From the NCBI GenBank assembly GCA_035285595.1, contig JAYKGV010000043.1, forward strand, positions 1 to 64,000: 64,000 nt of DNA, in the 5' to 3' direction. The translations under genes were made by a program, and so were the position numbers. Positions 1 through 9,588 of the stretch are shown here, in pieces. Positions within the stretch are counted from its first letter, which is position 1. Each line of letters opens with the position of its first letter. This DNA comes from VGJW01 sp035285595 (GTDB taxonomy: Bacteria > Cyanobacteriota > Sericytochromatia > S15B-MN24 > VGJW01). The notes beneath the pieces were generated by a model. It made no database searches and was not told the origin of the DNA. It was given only the letters and a program-made list of their open reading frames with translations.

Positions 1-43
1 GGGGGGTGAGGTAGGAGAGGATTCGGTCTTCGTGCTTGCCGTG

Positions 44-67
44 GGGGTATGCCTACAGGCGTACCCC
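44..67 (+). other. Inverted repeat (stem-loop) at the start of the first gene
   Basis: A ten-base stem (44-53 with 58-67, one G-T wobble) closes a TACA loop. There is no T-run after it, so it is not a clear intrinsic terminator. It contains the ATG at 49, so it may hide that codon or mark the end of an upstream transcript outside the window. Confidence 0.4.
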
Positions 68-591
68 ATATCCCATCCGTGAGGTTCCTTGTGTCATTTC
101 TTCCGCTTGCTCTCGACGTTGCCAGTCCTCATCCCGCCTATGTTGCCAGTGCTTCCCTGCCGGCAGTTGTGGGGGCGGGCCCGAATCCCTGGCTGGCGGC
201 GGCCCTTCCCGGACTGAGCCTGCTGGCGTTGGGTGTTGTAGCGGGGATCGCAGGCAGCGGCCTTCCCGATCCCCTCAGGATACCGTTGCAGATTGGCATG
301 GCAGTCAGCGCACCCATGGCACTGTTGACCGGACACATCTATGCAGGGGATCCGGGACGAGGCCTCAGAACACTCTTCCTGACGGGAGGGCTTGCTGGCG
401 CAGGATTCCTCGGAATGGTCGGGGGTGCAAGCTGGGGCGCGGCGGGCGGCACTCCTCTGCTCTTCAACGGCGGAGTCCTGGCCCTCGTCTCCGCTCCGGG
501 CTTGTTGCTTTATGACGCCTACCAGACAGCCGTGGACAGGAGGCAGGAGCTACTCGATCTGGGGGCGACGAGCCCGGGCGGGAAGCCTTAG
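49..591 (+). CDS. Small hypothetical membrane protein
   Basis: I do not recognise the family. The 180-residue product is rich in Ala, Gly, Leu and Pro. It has hydrophobic stretches at about residues 10-25, 50-70, 85-95, 108-128 and 140-157, consistent with a small multi-pass inner-membrane protein, and a short charged C-terminus. The start is uncertain. The ATG at 49 lies inside a hairpin and has no clear ribosome-binding site. A GTG at 91 follows GAGG at good spacing and would give about 166 residues beginning in the first hydrophobic segment. The gene stands alone; the next confident gene, HU, is about 500 bases away on the other strand. Confidence 0.55.
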   Translation: MPTGVPHIPSVRFLVSFLPLALDVASPHPAYVASASLPAVVGAGPNPWLAAALPGLSLLALGVVAGIAGSGLPDPLRIPLQIGMAVSAPMALLTGHIYAGDPGRGLRTLFLTGGLAGAGFLGMVGGASWGAAGGTPLLFNGGVLALVSAPGLLLYDAYQTAVDRRQELLDLGATSPGGKP

Positions 592-1034
592 CACTGGCCA
601 TCTGCGCCTTACGATGACGGGGGGCGACTGGGTGTTTCTCGAACCCAGAAGGGACGATAGGCTGTCAGGTTGCCGAATGACCCTGCTCATCCTCCGAGGT
701 TTCCCGCCTGCTGGACGATGCGGGTGAGGCCATCCTGACCATCAGAGAGCCTTCCCGCTGACGGAAGATCTGGTCCACGAATACCCCCTCGAGTCCTGGC
801 GGGCCGGCAAGCCGTCCTGGAGTAAGGTCAGCTTCGGGCGTCTCGACGCCAGGGCCAAGGAGCAACCGATGATGCTCGTGGCCTGAGCGGCGGTGGCATC
901 CCCGGAGAGAATCGCGGAAGTTACCCAGCAGCCGGGGACTCGACCTCGCCGGGGTGGGGCCAGAACTCGTGGTCACATTGGGGCCAGAGCAAGTTGTCAT
1001 GTTCACCTGGGCTTCCTCAAGGATGGCGCCCCGG
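592..1034. other. Intergenic region, no convincing gene
   Basis: Open frames exist on both strands, but none has a ribosome-binding site, family resemblance or plausible composition. The only structure I see is a direct repeat of TGGGGCCAGA at 955-964 and 979-988. Terminally repeated motifs of this kind occur near the ends of some insertion sequences, but no transposase remnant is visible. Confidence 0.4.
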
Positions 1035-1074
1035 TAAAAAATCCCACGGCGCCCCCCGAGTCGGGTGGGCGCCG
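1035..1074 (-). terminator. Intrinsic terminator of the HU gene
   Basis: Read on the minus strand, a GC-rich stem CGGCGCC / GGCGCCG (1068-1074 with 1047-1053) is followed by a run of six T (complement of 1036-1041). It lies 20-60 bases beyond the HU stop codon, as expected for a Rho-independent terminator. Confidence 0.8.
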
Positions 1075-1094
1075 CAGTACAACGGCTGAATGGC

Positions 1095-1418
1095 CTACTT
1101 CTTCTTGCCACCCGCAGTCGCAGGAACCTTCTTGGGGGCCTTGCCCGCCTCGACGCGCTCCTTCAGGGTCTTGCCGGCGGTCCACACGGGGCTGCGCTTG
1201 GCAGAGATCTTGAGAGCTTCGCCCGTGCGGGGGTTGCGGCCCTCGCGTGCGGCCCGCTCGCGCACCTGGAACGTGCCAAAGCCGACGAGAGTGATCTTGC
1301 CGCTCTCGACGAGCTGCTCGCTGATGACGTCGATGATGGCATTGAGGCACTCGCCAGCCTGCTTCTGGTTCAGGTCGGTCCGAGCGCTCACCTGCTTGAT
1401 GAGTTCTTCCTTGTTCAT
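1095..1418 (-). CDS. hup: HU family DNA-binding protein
   Basis: This is the histone-like nucleoid protein HU, a small dimeric protein that bends and compacts DNA. The 107-residue product opens with the helical dimerisation part (MNKEELIKQVSART) and carries the diagnostic segment GKITLVGFGTF followed by the basic beta-arm RNPRTGE around residues 55-66. It extends past the usual 90 residues with a Lys/Pro/Ala-rich tail ending in KKK, a feature seen in several bacterial phyla and likely to add non-specific DNA contacts. The gene is monocistronic: a consensus promoter lies about 100 bases upstream, AAGGA precedes the ATG, and a terminator follows directly. The family assignment is very secure. 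Confidence 0.97.
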   Translation of the reverse strand: MNKEELIKQVSARTDLNQKQAGECLNAIIDVISEQLVESGKITLVGFGTFQVRERAAREGRNPRTGEALKISAKRSPVWTAGKTLKERVEAGKAPKKVPATAGGKKK

Positions 1419-1521
1419 CCCACGTATCCTTCCGACGTAGGGCCGACGGGGTGGTGCGAATTAGCGTTTGATGAGGCTGAAATCGGCTTGCCACGCCAGC
1501 TTTGGGGGTACCAATGCCCGG

Positions 1522-1550
1522 ATTATAGGGAGGCCCCCTCCCCTTGGCAA
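1522..1550 (-). promoter_or_regulatory. Sigma-70 promoter of HU
   Basis: On the minus strand, TTGCCA (1550-1545) and TATAAT (1527-1522) are separated by exactly 17 bases, which is near-consensus. The predicted transcript would start near 1515 and have a leader of roughly 95 bases before the HU ATG. Nothing else gene-like is seen between 1419 and 1731. Confidence 0.8.
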
Positions 1551-1731
1551 GTGTTTGCACTTCTTTTCTTCACAATTCTCTTGCGCTCACCACGCGGGTT
1601 TCAGCGTTCGGGTGTGGTCGTTACTGACTCCGGGGACTTTACAAAGCCAGGAGGCGCGCCCTGACTGGAGCGAGGTCTCACTCCAAGGTCAATTCACGGA
1701 GTTTCGCAATATTCGGAGAAGTCGGGAGTCC

Positions 1732-1768
1732 CCAAAAACGAGACGGACAACCCGGCGGGTTGCCCGTC
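1732..1768 (-). terminator. Intrinsic terminator of the sigma factor gene
   Basis: On the minus strand a stem of about 12 pairs (GACGGGCAACCC with GGGTTGTCCGTC, 1768-1742, one mismatch) is followed by a T-rich tract (complement of 1734-1738). It lies 16 bases after the sigma factor stop codon. Confidence 0.8.
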
Positions 1769-1783
1769 AGCAGTCCTTCCCAA

Positions 1784-2539
1784 TCAGGTCGCGGCGCGCT
1801 GCAAGGGCTGGGACAGGACGGTGCGAAGCTGCTTTTCGGCCTTCTTGAGGCGACGACATACTTCCATCTGGGAAATGCCCAGTCGCCGCGAAAGCTCGGC
1901 TTGCGTAAGGTCTTGGAAGTAGCGCATCTCGAGCAGTTCACGCTGGGCCACCGGCAGCCGGCCCATGGCCTCGGTCAGGACGAGGCGCTCGTCGGTCACT
2001 TCGCGGGCTTCGCCTGTAAACCGCGGATCCGAAAGACTCTCGAGCAAGGACCGCTGTTCATCGTCGTCTCCGTCGTTTCCGTCCTGATCAAGCCAGAGTA
2101 CGGTGACCCGGCGGTCATAGACCTTTACTTCGTCCACGAGTTCGGGTGAGACGTCGAGCGCCTTCGCCAACTCGTGGTTCAGGGGCTCGCGGCCGTACTC
2201 CTGGGTCAGCTTGGCCGTGACCTGAGAGAGTCTGTAGGACAACTCCTGAAGGACGCGAGGTCCCCGGAGCAAACTCTGGCGATCGCGTAAGTAGTGTCTG
2301 ATGTGCCCTGTTATGAAATGGACCGCGTACGTCTTGAACTCGGTGTTGTGTCCGGTCTCGTAGCGTTCGATGGCTTCCAGCAGCCCGATGCTGCCGACCT
2401 GGACGAGATCCTCGACCGGATCCGTACTGCGTCGGGCGAGGCCCCTCGCAATCTTTCGAACCAGCGGGAGGAACTGGTTGACGAGCTTTTCCTTCTCTGC
2501 GGGCGAAGCGCCCTTGAAGGCTTTCTCCATGACAGACAT
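1784..2539 (-). CDS. RNA polymerase sigma factor, SigB/SigF/SigG-like group
   Basis: This alternative sigma-70 family factor directs RNA polymerase to a special promoter class. The 251-residue product has region 2 at about residues 20-90, with the core-binding sequence DLVQVGSIGLLEAIERYE at 44-61, then a short region 3. Region 4 has a helix-turn-helix at about 210-238 (LTQAELSRRLGISQMEVCRR). Region 1 is absent, which places it with the SigB/SigF/SigG and cyanobacterial SigF-type factors rather than the housekeeping factor. The acidic stretch around residues 150-160 (DQDGNDGDDDE) is an unusual insertion between regions 3 and 4. No anti-sigma or anti-anti-sigma gene is adjacent. GGGGG upstream of the ATG serves as ribosome-binding site, and the gene ends at a clear terminator. 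Confidence 0.9.
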   Translation of the reverse strand: MSVMEKAFKGASPAEKEKLVNQFLPLVRKIARGLARRSTDPVEDLVQVGSIGLLEAIERYETGHNTEFKTYAVHFITGHIRHYLRDRQSLLRGPRVLQELSYRLSQVTAKLTQEYGREPLNHELAKALDVSPELVDEVKVYDRRVTVLWLDQDGNDGDDDEQRSLLESLSDPRFTGEAREVTDERLVLTEAMGRLPVAQRELLEMRYFQDLTQAELSRRLGISQMEVCRRLKKAEKQLRTVLSQPLQRAAT

Positions 2540-2856
2540 GATCCCCCTCGCTCCGAGGTTCCAAGAAGTTTGCCAGCTTGATTCGTGGGATTATCGCCGG
2601 GCAGTTGTGGAGCCTTGTCTGATTTGATGAAGATTTGATGGGCGACCGGCTCCGTTGCCTACGATGCCAGCCTACCACTCGGGCGTGCTTCCCGTCACGA
2701 TGAGACCTCCGACTCGTCTGTGCGGTTTGTCACGTTCCCTGGGTTCGCGTGGGTACGCGGATTCAGAAATGGCCGATTCGTCCAGCCGAGGCGGGTGGCG
2801 GTGGCCCTGTCGCACATCCGGCTCTCGGGGTAAAAAGCTCCTCGGGAGGCTTCAGC
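2540..2856. other. Divergent intergenic region between sigma factor and carboxypeptidase
   Basis: This region of about 317 bases must hold promoters for both flanking genes. On the minus strand GATAAT (complement of 2590-2595) could be a -10 element for the sigma gene, but no good -35 is visible at the right distance. A short direct repeat of GATTTGATG lies near 2621-2640. I see no gene. Confidence 0.35.
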
Positions 2857-3699
2857 TTGTTGCGTCAATTGATTGTCCTTGCGTTCTGCGTTGCGCTATT
2901 TGCTGCCGGGATGCCTGTTCAGGCTCAGACGGCGGAGAGAACTCCGCCGGCTCCGGTACTGTCGGCTCGTTCCGCCATCGTGGTGGATGCGGAGGGTCAC
3001 ATCCTTTATCAGCGAGATGCCGAGAAGCCCTTGCCCAACGCCAGCACGACCAAGGTGCTCACGGCCTTGACGGTCCTTGATGCCGTGCCGCTTGAAGACA
3101 TTGTCACGATAAGTGCGCTTGCGGCTCGTATGCCGGCTTCCCGTCTCGGGGTGCGCGCAGGGGAGCGTTACACGGTTCTCGAGTTGCTTTACGCCATGTT
3201 GTTGATGTCGGCGAACGATGCGTCGGTGGCGCTTGCGGAGCACGTGGGCGGAAGTCAGGAGCGCTTTGCCCAGATGATGAATCAGAAGGCACGCTCCCTT
3301 GGTGCCACGGGCACGCATTTCGTGACGCCCAATGGCTTGCACGCCGCAGGTCACCTGACCACCGCCCGGGATCTGGCGTTGATGTTCCGCGTCGCCATGG
3401 CGCATCCGGTTTTCGTGGCCATTGCCCAGACCCCTTCGGTCGATCTGGCCTGGCCGGGGCAGCACGAGCCTCATCACGTGAAGAACACCAATCGCCTGCT
3501 CGATGCTTACGGCACGCCCGTGCTGGGCAAGACAGGCTTCACCAACGCGGCTGGCCGGTGCTACGTGGGGGCTGCTCAGGACTCCATGCTTACCGTGGTG
3601 ATGCTTGGTAGTCGTAATCTTTGGCGGGATGCCCGAAGGCTTTTCGATTGGGGATTCCAGACCCGAGGGATTCGCCCTCCCGGTCGACCGCAGGGCTGA
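2857..3699 (+). CDS. D-alanyl-D-alanine carboxypeptidase (peptidase S11)
   Basis: This is a low-molecular-weight penicillin-binding protein that removes the terminal D-Ala of peptidoglycan pentapeptides in the periplasm. The TTG at 2857 follows GGGAGG at seven bases and gives a product of about 280 residues beginning with a classic signal peptide (hydrophobic LIVLAFCVALFAAG, then AQA). The frame stays open upstream to 2749, but that extension looks non-coding. All three active-site motifs are present: STTK (about residues 63-66, catalytic Ser), SAN (118-120) and KTG (225-227). The product is shorter than DacA of E. coli because it ends soon after the catalytic domain and lacks the C-terminal membrane anchor domain, as in DacF-like and other minimal S11 enzymes. 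Confidence 0.9.
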   Translation: MLRQLIVLAFCVALFAAGMPVQAQTAERTPPAPVLSARSAIVVDAEGHILYQRDAEKPLPNASTTKVLTALTVLDAVPLEDIVTISALAARMPASRLGVRAGERYTVLELLYAMLLMSANDASVALAEHVGGSQERFAQMMNQKARSLGATGTHFVTPNGLHAAGHLTTARDLALMFRVAMAHPVFVAIAQTPSVDLAWPGQHEPHHVKNTNRLLDAYGTPVLGKTGFTNAAGRCYVGAAQDSMLTVVMLGSRNLWRDARRLFDWGFQTRGIRPPGRPQG

Positions 3700-3712
3700 A
3701 TCCAGACCGGAC

Positions 3713-4429
3713 TTACGAACGGGCGAACACGTCGCGGAGGGCCGGGACGTCGCGAAAGGCCTCGCTCAAGTTGACGAGCGGGACCAGAGTTCCTTGAACC
3801 TTGCCGATGTTGAAGCTGCCGAGGCATTCGGCAAGCTCCGGAGCCGGGACGTCCGCGAGGTCTTCGAGTTGTTCTTCAGCCTGCCGGACCGTTTGGCATG
3901 CGTTTTGGAACTGTTGTACGGCGATGGTGAGGCGCCTATGAAGCTCGGGGTTCTCCTTCACGGCGGAGGCGATGGCTTCTGCTCGGCGCGCATCTTCGGG
4001 CGACATACCCGCGGGATGGCTCTGTCGGGCTGTAGCCGAGGCGGCGACCTGGCCGGGCTTCTTCAATCCGGAAGGACGAAGGGGATTCTTGCCGGGACCC
4101 GGCGGAAGCTTCGAGGGGCGCGATGTGCGGGAACTCGGAGGGGGGTCCTGACCAGAAGGGGAACTGGCTGTCCTCGTCATTGCGTGGGTGACGACGGCCA
4201 TACGTGCGGTCAGGCTGTCCAGTGCGATGCGGCAGGCACGCAGCTGTCGAAGGTGGCTCGCGAGTACCCGAGGCGCTTCGTCCGGTGAGACCGTCGAGGC
4301 TCTGCGAGGCGAGTTAAGCGGGCCCGTGCCACCCCTGACAAAGGCATCGGCATAACCCGGCTCATCGCCGAAGTGAACCGGGCGGAGGGGCTTGCCCTGC
4401 CCGAACATCATCTCGTCCTGACCGCTCAT
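3713..4429 (-). CDS. Hypothetical protein with Pro/Ser-rich linker
   Basis: I do not recognise this protein. The product of about 238 residues has a polar N-terminal part (residues 1-90), a Ser/Pro/Lys-rich low-complexity linker at about 90-135, and a helical, probably coiled-coil C-terminal half containing a stretch like AVKENPELHRRLTIAVQQF. There is no signal peptide or membrane segment, so it is probably cytoplasmic. The start is uncertain. ATG codons at 4471, 4429 and 4411/4408 are all in frame, and the last pair has AGGACGAG just upstream. It converges with the carboxypeptidase gene, leaving only 13 bases, and diverges from the ATP synthase operon. Confidence 0.6.
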   Translation of the reverse strand: MSGQDEMMFGQGKPLRPVHFGDEPGYADAFVRGGTGPLNSPRRASTVSPDEAPRVLASHLRQLRACRIALDSLTARMAVVTHAMTRTASSPSGQDPPPSSRTSRPSKLPPGPGKNPLRPSGLKKPGQVAASATARQSHPAGMSPEDARRAEAIASAVKENPELHRRLTIAVQQFQNACQTVRQAEEQLEDLADVPAPELAECLGSFNIGKVQGTLVPLVNLSEAFRDVPALRDVFARS

Positions 4430-4598
4430 GCCACCGCCCGGAACCCGAGCCGGGTGTCTGATTCCCGGCACTGATCACCTGCTTTTGACTTACCCTCGCG
4501 ACGGGAGAAGCATCAGGCTTGGCAACCACCCATATGTCTTGTCTTTTCATTAAGAGCATGGTGGAATTTCCTCGGACCTGACAAGGTCTGGTCGTTAC

Positions 4599-4775
4599 GT
4601 GAAGCATATCGTCACCTTCTCTGGGCCCGTCATCATGTGCCTGGTCGTTGGCTTGTTGTTGGATCGTAAGCTGGATACCTTGCCTTGGTTCACGTTGGGG
4701 GGTGTCGTCCTCGGCTTCGTTTCGGGGTTCGTGGCGATGCTCAGGCTCCTCGGGGAGCCCCCCGCGGGTGGTTGA
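4599..4775 (+). CDS. atpZ: AtpZ/AtpI-type small accessory subunit of ATP synthase
   Basis: This very short gene (GTG start, 58 residues) opens the ATP synthase operon. The product has two hydrophobic segments. The first ends in LLLDRKLDTLPW and the second is rich in Gly (GGVVLGFVSGFVAML). That matches the small AtpZ / F0F1-ATPase subunit family, in which a GxxxDxxxxTxPW-like loop joins two helices. The role is assembly of the c-ring or Mg2+/Ca2+ uptake coupled to F1Fo assembly, known from other bacteria only. AAGGT lies about 12 bases upstream of the GTG. The next gene starts four bases after the stop, so the two are co-transcribed and probably translationally coupled. Confidence 0.75.
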   Translation: MKHIVTFSGPVIMCLVVGLLLDRKLDTLPWFTLGGVVLGFVSGFVAMLRLLGEPPAGG

Positions 4776-4779
4776 TGCG

Positions 4780-5271
4780 ATGGATCCGGATCGTTCTTGG
4801 CTGGTCTTGGCGTCTTCCGTCGTCGGTCTTGGTGTCGTGGTGGTGGGTGCGCTGTTCCTCTTTGGTCCGGCTTCTTGGGGTCGGGGCGCCGGGGTCGGGT
4901 TCCTCATCAGCCTCGTTTACCTCTCGATGTTGCGGCGGCACGTCAGGGCCTTTGTTCACGGGCAGCTGGGTCGCTCGGTGTCCCGGCTGGATCGTCTGAT
5001 TCTCCGGACAGGCATGGTCGGTCGCTATGGGGTCGTGGGCGTCGGTTTCGCCGCCGTGGCTCGGTCCCATCCCGAGGTCGACCTGCGGTCTTCCATCTTG
5101 GCGTTTTTCTCGTTCCGTCTGGTGCTGGGTGTCCACGAGGTGGTGGTCGCGCTCAAGGCGCGGCGTGCCCCCCGTCCCCCGGCCCTGGAGCGGGAAGAGG
5201 GCGATGAACGGTTCCTGAGTCGCGAGAGGTGGAGCTTTGGCCGCAGAAAAGGCTGGCGTGAAGGTCGGTGA
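4780..5271 (+). CDS. atpI: ATP synthase subunit I (AtpI-like)
   Basis: The 163-residue membrane protein sits between atpZ and atpB, the normal place of the assembly factor AtpI, which helps build the c-ring. Four hydrophobic segments are seen, at about residues 7-28, 33-50, 76-94 and 103-125, followed by a basic, Pro-rich C-terminal tail of about 35 residues. Sequence identity to other AtpI proteins is typically low, so the call rests on topology, length and position. The ATG at 4780 is the first sensible start, because upstream codons of this frame overlap atpZ. The end overlaps the proposed atpB start by 35 bases. Confidence 0.7.
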   Translation: MDPDRSWLVLASSVVGLGVVVVGALFLFGPASWGRGAGVGFLISLVYLSMLRRHVRAFVHGQLGRSVSRLDRLILRTGMVGRYGVVGVGFAAVARSHPEVDLRSSILAFFSFRLVLGVHEVVVALKARRAPRPPALEREEGDERFLSRERWSFGRRKGWREGR

Positions 5272-6052
5272 GCACATCTACCTCGTCCTGAGGGACGGCG
5301 TGGATCGCCTTCCGAATGGGTTTGCCCCGCAGACCTTCGGGGAGTTTGCCGAGTGGCAGGCATCAAAGGGAGTGGACCTGAAGTGGTTCGAGGTGGTTCA
5401 TCTCGATACCGTCCTGTATTCCTGGGCCGTGATGCTGCTGCTGCTCTTCGCTGGTCAGGCGTTGGCCAGGAGTCTCCGGACGGCACCTGACGCTCGTCAA
5501 ACCGTCGTCGAGGAGCTGGTGGGCTTTGCCCGCGGCATCGTGCGCAACTTCATCGGCCAGGACGTCGGCCCGTACCTTTGGTACATCGGCTCTATATTCA
5601 TGTTCATTCTCACGTCCAACTGGCTCGGCATCCTGCCCTGGAAGTTTCTGCATTTTGGTCCTTTGGAGAGCCTGCACCTGCCCCACTACGAAGCCCCCAC
5701 AGGTGACTACAACACGACGGTCGGCTTGGCCTTGCTCAGTTTCGTGGCTTACTTCGCTTTCGGCATTGCCGCCAAGGGGCTTGGTTATTTCAAGCATTAC
5801 GTGACTCCCAAGGCCTGGTTGATGCCTTTTGTCATCATCGAGGACATCTCGCGTCCCCTCTCGCTGTCCCTGCGACTGTTCGGTAACGTCACCGCAGGCC
5901 ACGTCGTCATCGCGGTTCTGCTGATGCTGGCGCCGTGGTTGGTACCCCTTCCGCTCATGGGCCTGGAACTGTTCCTTGGCTCCGTCCAGGCGTTCATTTT
6001 CGCCGCTTTGTCAGCGTCCTACATCGGCGCAGCCGTCGCCGAACACCACTAG
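5237..6052 (+). CDS. atpB: ATP synthase Fo subunit a
   Basis: Subunit a forms the proton half-channels next to the c-ring. The 271-residue product has five to six transmembrane helices. The essential arginine lies in SLRLFGNVTAGHV (Arg about 213), and the conserved last helix has SVQAFIFAALSASYI. The motif ISRPLSLSLRLFGN is the family signature. The proposed start is the TTG at 5237, preceded by GAGAGG. A GTG at 5258 with AAAAGG upstream is an equally reasonable start and would reduce the overlap with atpI. Second-strongest conservation is in SNWLGILPW, also typical of the family. It is followed after 67 bases by atpE. Confidence 0.95.
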   Translation: MAAEKAGVKVGEHIYLVLRDGVDRLPNGFAPQTFGEFAEWQASKGVDLKWFEVVHLDTVLYSWAVMLLLLFAGQALARSLRTAPDARQTVVEELVGFARGIVRNFIGQDVGPYLWYIGSIFMFILTSNWLGILPWKFLHFGPLESLHLPHYEAPTGDYNTTVGLALLSFVAYFAFGIAAKGLGYFKHYVTPKAWLMPFVIIEDISRPLSLSLRLFGNVTAGHVVIAVLLMLAPWLVPLPLMGLELFLGSVQAFIFAALSASYIGAAVAEHH

Positions 6053-6119
6053 TCGTCCCCCCCCAGGGGGGGGCGGCGCGACTTCGTCCCCCCATCACCC
6101 CACAGGAGCATCCCCACCC

Positions 6120-6449
6120 ATGGATACCTCGATCGTTTACGCCGCCTCCGCTCTCGGTGCCGGCTTGGCCATCGGTCTTGCGGCCATTGGCCCCGGCATC
6201 GGTCAGGGCAACGTGTCCGCCGCCACTGTCGAAGGCATCGCCCGTCAGCCGGAAGCCCAGGGTAGCTTGCAGGGCGTCATGTTCATCGCCTTGGCCATCA
6301 TGGAAGCGCTGGGCCTCTACGGGCTCGTCGTCGCCATCATCCTGCTCTTCGCCAACCCGCTGACCAAGGGTGCCGACAGCAAGGCGGCCCTGGTGACCCC
6401 TCCCGCCCAGACCCAGGCGGCAGGTGTTGCCGAGACCGCCGGTAACTAG
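6120..6449 (+). CDS. atpE: ATP synthase Fo subunit c
   Basis: This is the proteolipid of the rotating c-ring. It has 109 residues and two helices joined by the polar loop with the invariant ARQPE (about residues 41-45). The ion-binding carboxylate is Glu62 in AIMEALGLYGLVVA. The surrounding residues resemble the proton-type MEALxIYGLVVA pattern of cyanobacteria and chloroplasts rather than the Na+-type ESTGIY pattern, so a proton-driven ring is inferred. The C-terminus carries about 28 extra residues rich in Ala, Thr and Gln beyond the usual end after the FANP motif, a length unusual for this subunit. The ATG at 6120 agrees with the family N-terminus. Confidence 0.95.
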   Translation: MDTSIVYAASALGAGLAIGLAAIGPGIGQGNVSAATVEGIARQPEAQGSLQGVMFIALAIMEALGLYGLVVAIILLFANPLTKGADSKAALVTPPAQTQAAGVAETAGN

Positions 6450-6493
6450 TCCACGGCTTTGCCCCTCCCCTGCTCCTGCGGAGATCTCATCAC

Positions 6494-6940
6494 GTGCTCG
6501 ACATCAACTTGACGCTGATCCTTCAGATGGTCAGCTTCTTGGTGTTCGCCGCTTTGTTCGACCGGGTCTTCTTCCGGCCGGTTCTGCGGCACATGGAGCA
6601 GCGCGAGCGTCACTTGCAGGAGCGGAGGGAGGAAGTCGAGCGCCTCAACGAGGAAACCCGGCGCCTGTCCGCCGAGCGTGAGCAGAGGATTCTGGCCGCG
6701 CAGCGAGAGGCTCAACAGTTGGTGGATCGGGCGGTTGCCGAGGCTCGTTCCGAGAGGGCGGGTGTCTTGGCAGCCGCCAATCAGGAAGCCATTCGCTCCC
6801 TGGAAGAAGCGAGGGAAGCCTTGGTCCGCGAGCGGGACGCCGCCCTTGGCCAAGTCGAGGGCGAAGTGGCTCGTCTGGCCGATGTGATTGTGGGCCGCCT
6901 CCTCGTCGAGGATCGGACCAGGGAGGGTGCCCGCGTATGA
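6494..6940 (+). CDS. atpF': ATP synthase Fo subunit b' (first b-type subunit)
   Basis: The 148-residue product (GTG start) has one N-terminal membrane helix (LILQMVSFLVFAALF) and a long, charged, heptad-rich alpha helix, the architecture of the peripheral stalk. Two different b-type genes follow each other here. The first, lacking a periplasmic N-terminal extension, corresponds by position to b' (AtpG) of cyanobacteria and other phototrophs, where b and b' form a heterodimer. It overlaps the next gene by four bases (ATGA), which implies coupled translation and near-equal synthesis of the two partners. Confidence 0.88.
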   Translation: MLDINLTLILQMVSFLVFAALFDRVFFRPVLRHMEQRERHLQERREEVERLNEETRRLSAEREQRILAAQREAQQLVDRAVAEARSERAGVLAAANQEAIRSLEEAREALVRERDAALGQVEGEVARLADVIVGRLLVEDRTREGARV

Positions 6941-7473
6941 TGCTGTCCAGTCTGCTGCCGGTTCTCTCGGGGGGCGGTCATGAGGGCTCTTGGTTGTCCT
7001 CAGGTGAACTCTGGGCGCTGATCAACTTCGTACTCCTCGTCGTCCTGATTGTTCGCTTCGGGGGCCAGCCCATCAAGGCCGCCATCGAAGCCCGTCGTAC
7101 CAAGGTCGCGGAGGAGGTGTCCGCGGTGGAGGGCGGATGGCGTGCCGCGGAAGCGGCCCTCGAGGCCTGTCGCGCGGAAGGAGCCGCCGTGGCTGCCCGC
7201 ATCGAAGGCATTGGCGCGGGTGCCCGGTCCATGGCCGATGGTCTTGTCTCCGAGATCCTTGCCGAGGCTCGCGCCGAGGCCGCAAGGGTCAAGGCCGCCG
7301 CGGCGGGTGAGGCGGACAGGATTCGCCGCTCCCACGCGGACGAGGTTCGGCGCCGGATCGTCGAGGGGGCGCTGGCACGTGCCGAGTCCTCACTGGCGTC
7401 CCGACTCGGCCCGGAGCAGCAGGTCCGTCTGTTTGATGATTTTGCGGCCAAGGTCGCCGAGGTGAAGCCATGA
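6937..7473 (+). CDS. atpF: ATP synthase Fo subunit b
   Basis: This is the second peripheral-stalk subunit, 178 residues. It has a short N-terminal extension (about 20 residues), a membrane helix around ALINFVLLVVLIV, and then a long Ala/Glu/Arg-rich helix. It is more Ala-rich than the preceding b' and about 30 residues longer. The N-terminal extension before the membrane helix is typical of the b rather than b' paralogue. The start overlaps the b' stop (ATGA) and its own end overlaps atpH by four bases. Confidence 0.9.
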   Translation: MMLSSLLPVLSGGGHEGSWLSSGELWALINFVLLVVLIVRFGGQPIKAAIEARRTKVAEEVSAVEGGWRAAEAALEACRAEGAAVAARIEGIGAGARSMADGLVSEILAEARAEAARVKAAAAGEADRIRRSHADEVRRRIVEGALARAESSLASRLGPEQQVRLFDDFAAKVAEVKP

Positions 7474-8006
7474 GCCAGGTCGTCGCCAACCGTTATGCCG
7501 AAGCTCTCTTCCGTCTCGCGCGGGACAAAGGGCTGCTTTCACAGGTCGATCGTGACCTGTCCGCCGTCCATCAGGCCGTGTCCGAGAACCAGGATCTCCG
7601 GAGCCTGTTGGAGCATCCCTTGGTAGCCAAGGCTGACAAGAGCGAAATGGTCCGTCGTCTATTCTCTGGCCGGATCGAGCCCTTGACCCTGAACTTCCTG
7701 CAGCTGCTGCAGGATCGAGGTCGCGGTTCGGTGCTTGCCGAGGTCTCCTCCCGTTTTCGCCGGCTCCTGGCCAAGCATGAGCGCCGCACCACGGCCAAGC
7801 TTCAGGTCGCCCACCATCCCGGGGACGAAGCAGTCGAGCGTTTGCGTGCCGAGCTTGAAGGCGCCTGGGCGGTGAAGGTTGATCTCGAGGTGGCCGTCGA
7901 GCCCTCTCTCTTGGCGGGGGCCCGGTTGCGCGTAGACGACCAAGTCCTCGACGGCAGTCTCCGTGCACGCCTGGATGGCCTCCGCCAGCAGCTGCTCCGT
8001 CCCTGA
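7470..8006 (+). CDS. atpH: ATP synthase F1 subunit delta
   Basis: This subunit connects the stator stalk to the top of the F1 head (OSCP equivalent). The 178-residue product begins with the family signature VVANRYAEALFRLARDKG and has the six-helix N-terminal domain followed by a beta-rich C-terminal part ending in the typical GARLRVDDQVLDGSLRARL. The length is normal. The ATG overlaps the atpF stop by four bases, and 47 bases separate it from atpA. Confidence 0.95.
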   Translation: MSQVVANRYAEALFRLARDKGLLSQVDRDLSAVHQAVSENQDLRSLLEHPLVAKADKSEMVRRLFSGRIEPLTLNFLQLLQDRGRGSVLAEVSSRFRRLLAKHERRTTAKLQVAHHPGDEAVERLRAELEGAWAVKVDLEVAVEPSLLAGARLRVDDQVLDGSLRARLDGLRQQLLRP

Positions 8007-8053
8007 TTCAGTTATTCGACCGTCTTCCCACACCCCGAGGAGTGATTCCCAAT

Positions 8054-9577
<1,524 letters not shown>

Positions 9578-9588
9578 GGGGGTTTCCG

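Noticed and set aside
665..1111. 148-codon minus-strand frame next to HU
   Set aside because: It would start inside HU and cross the HU terminator. The composition is random-like and no start signal is seen.
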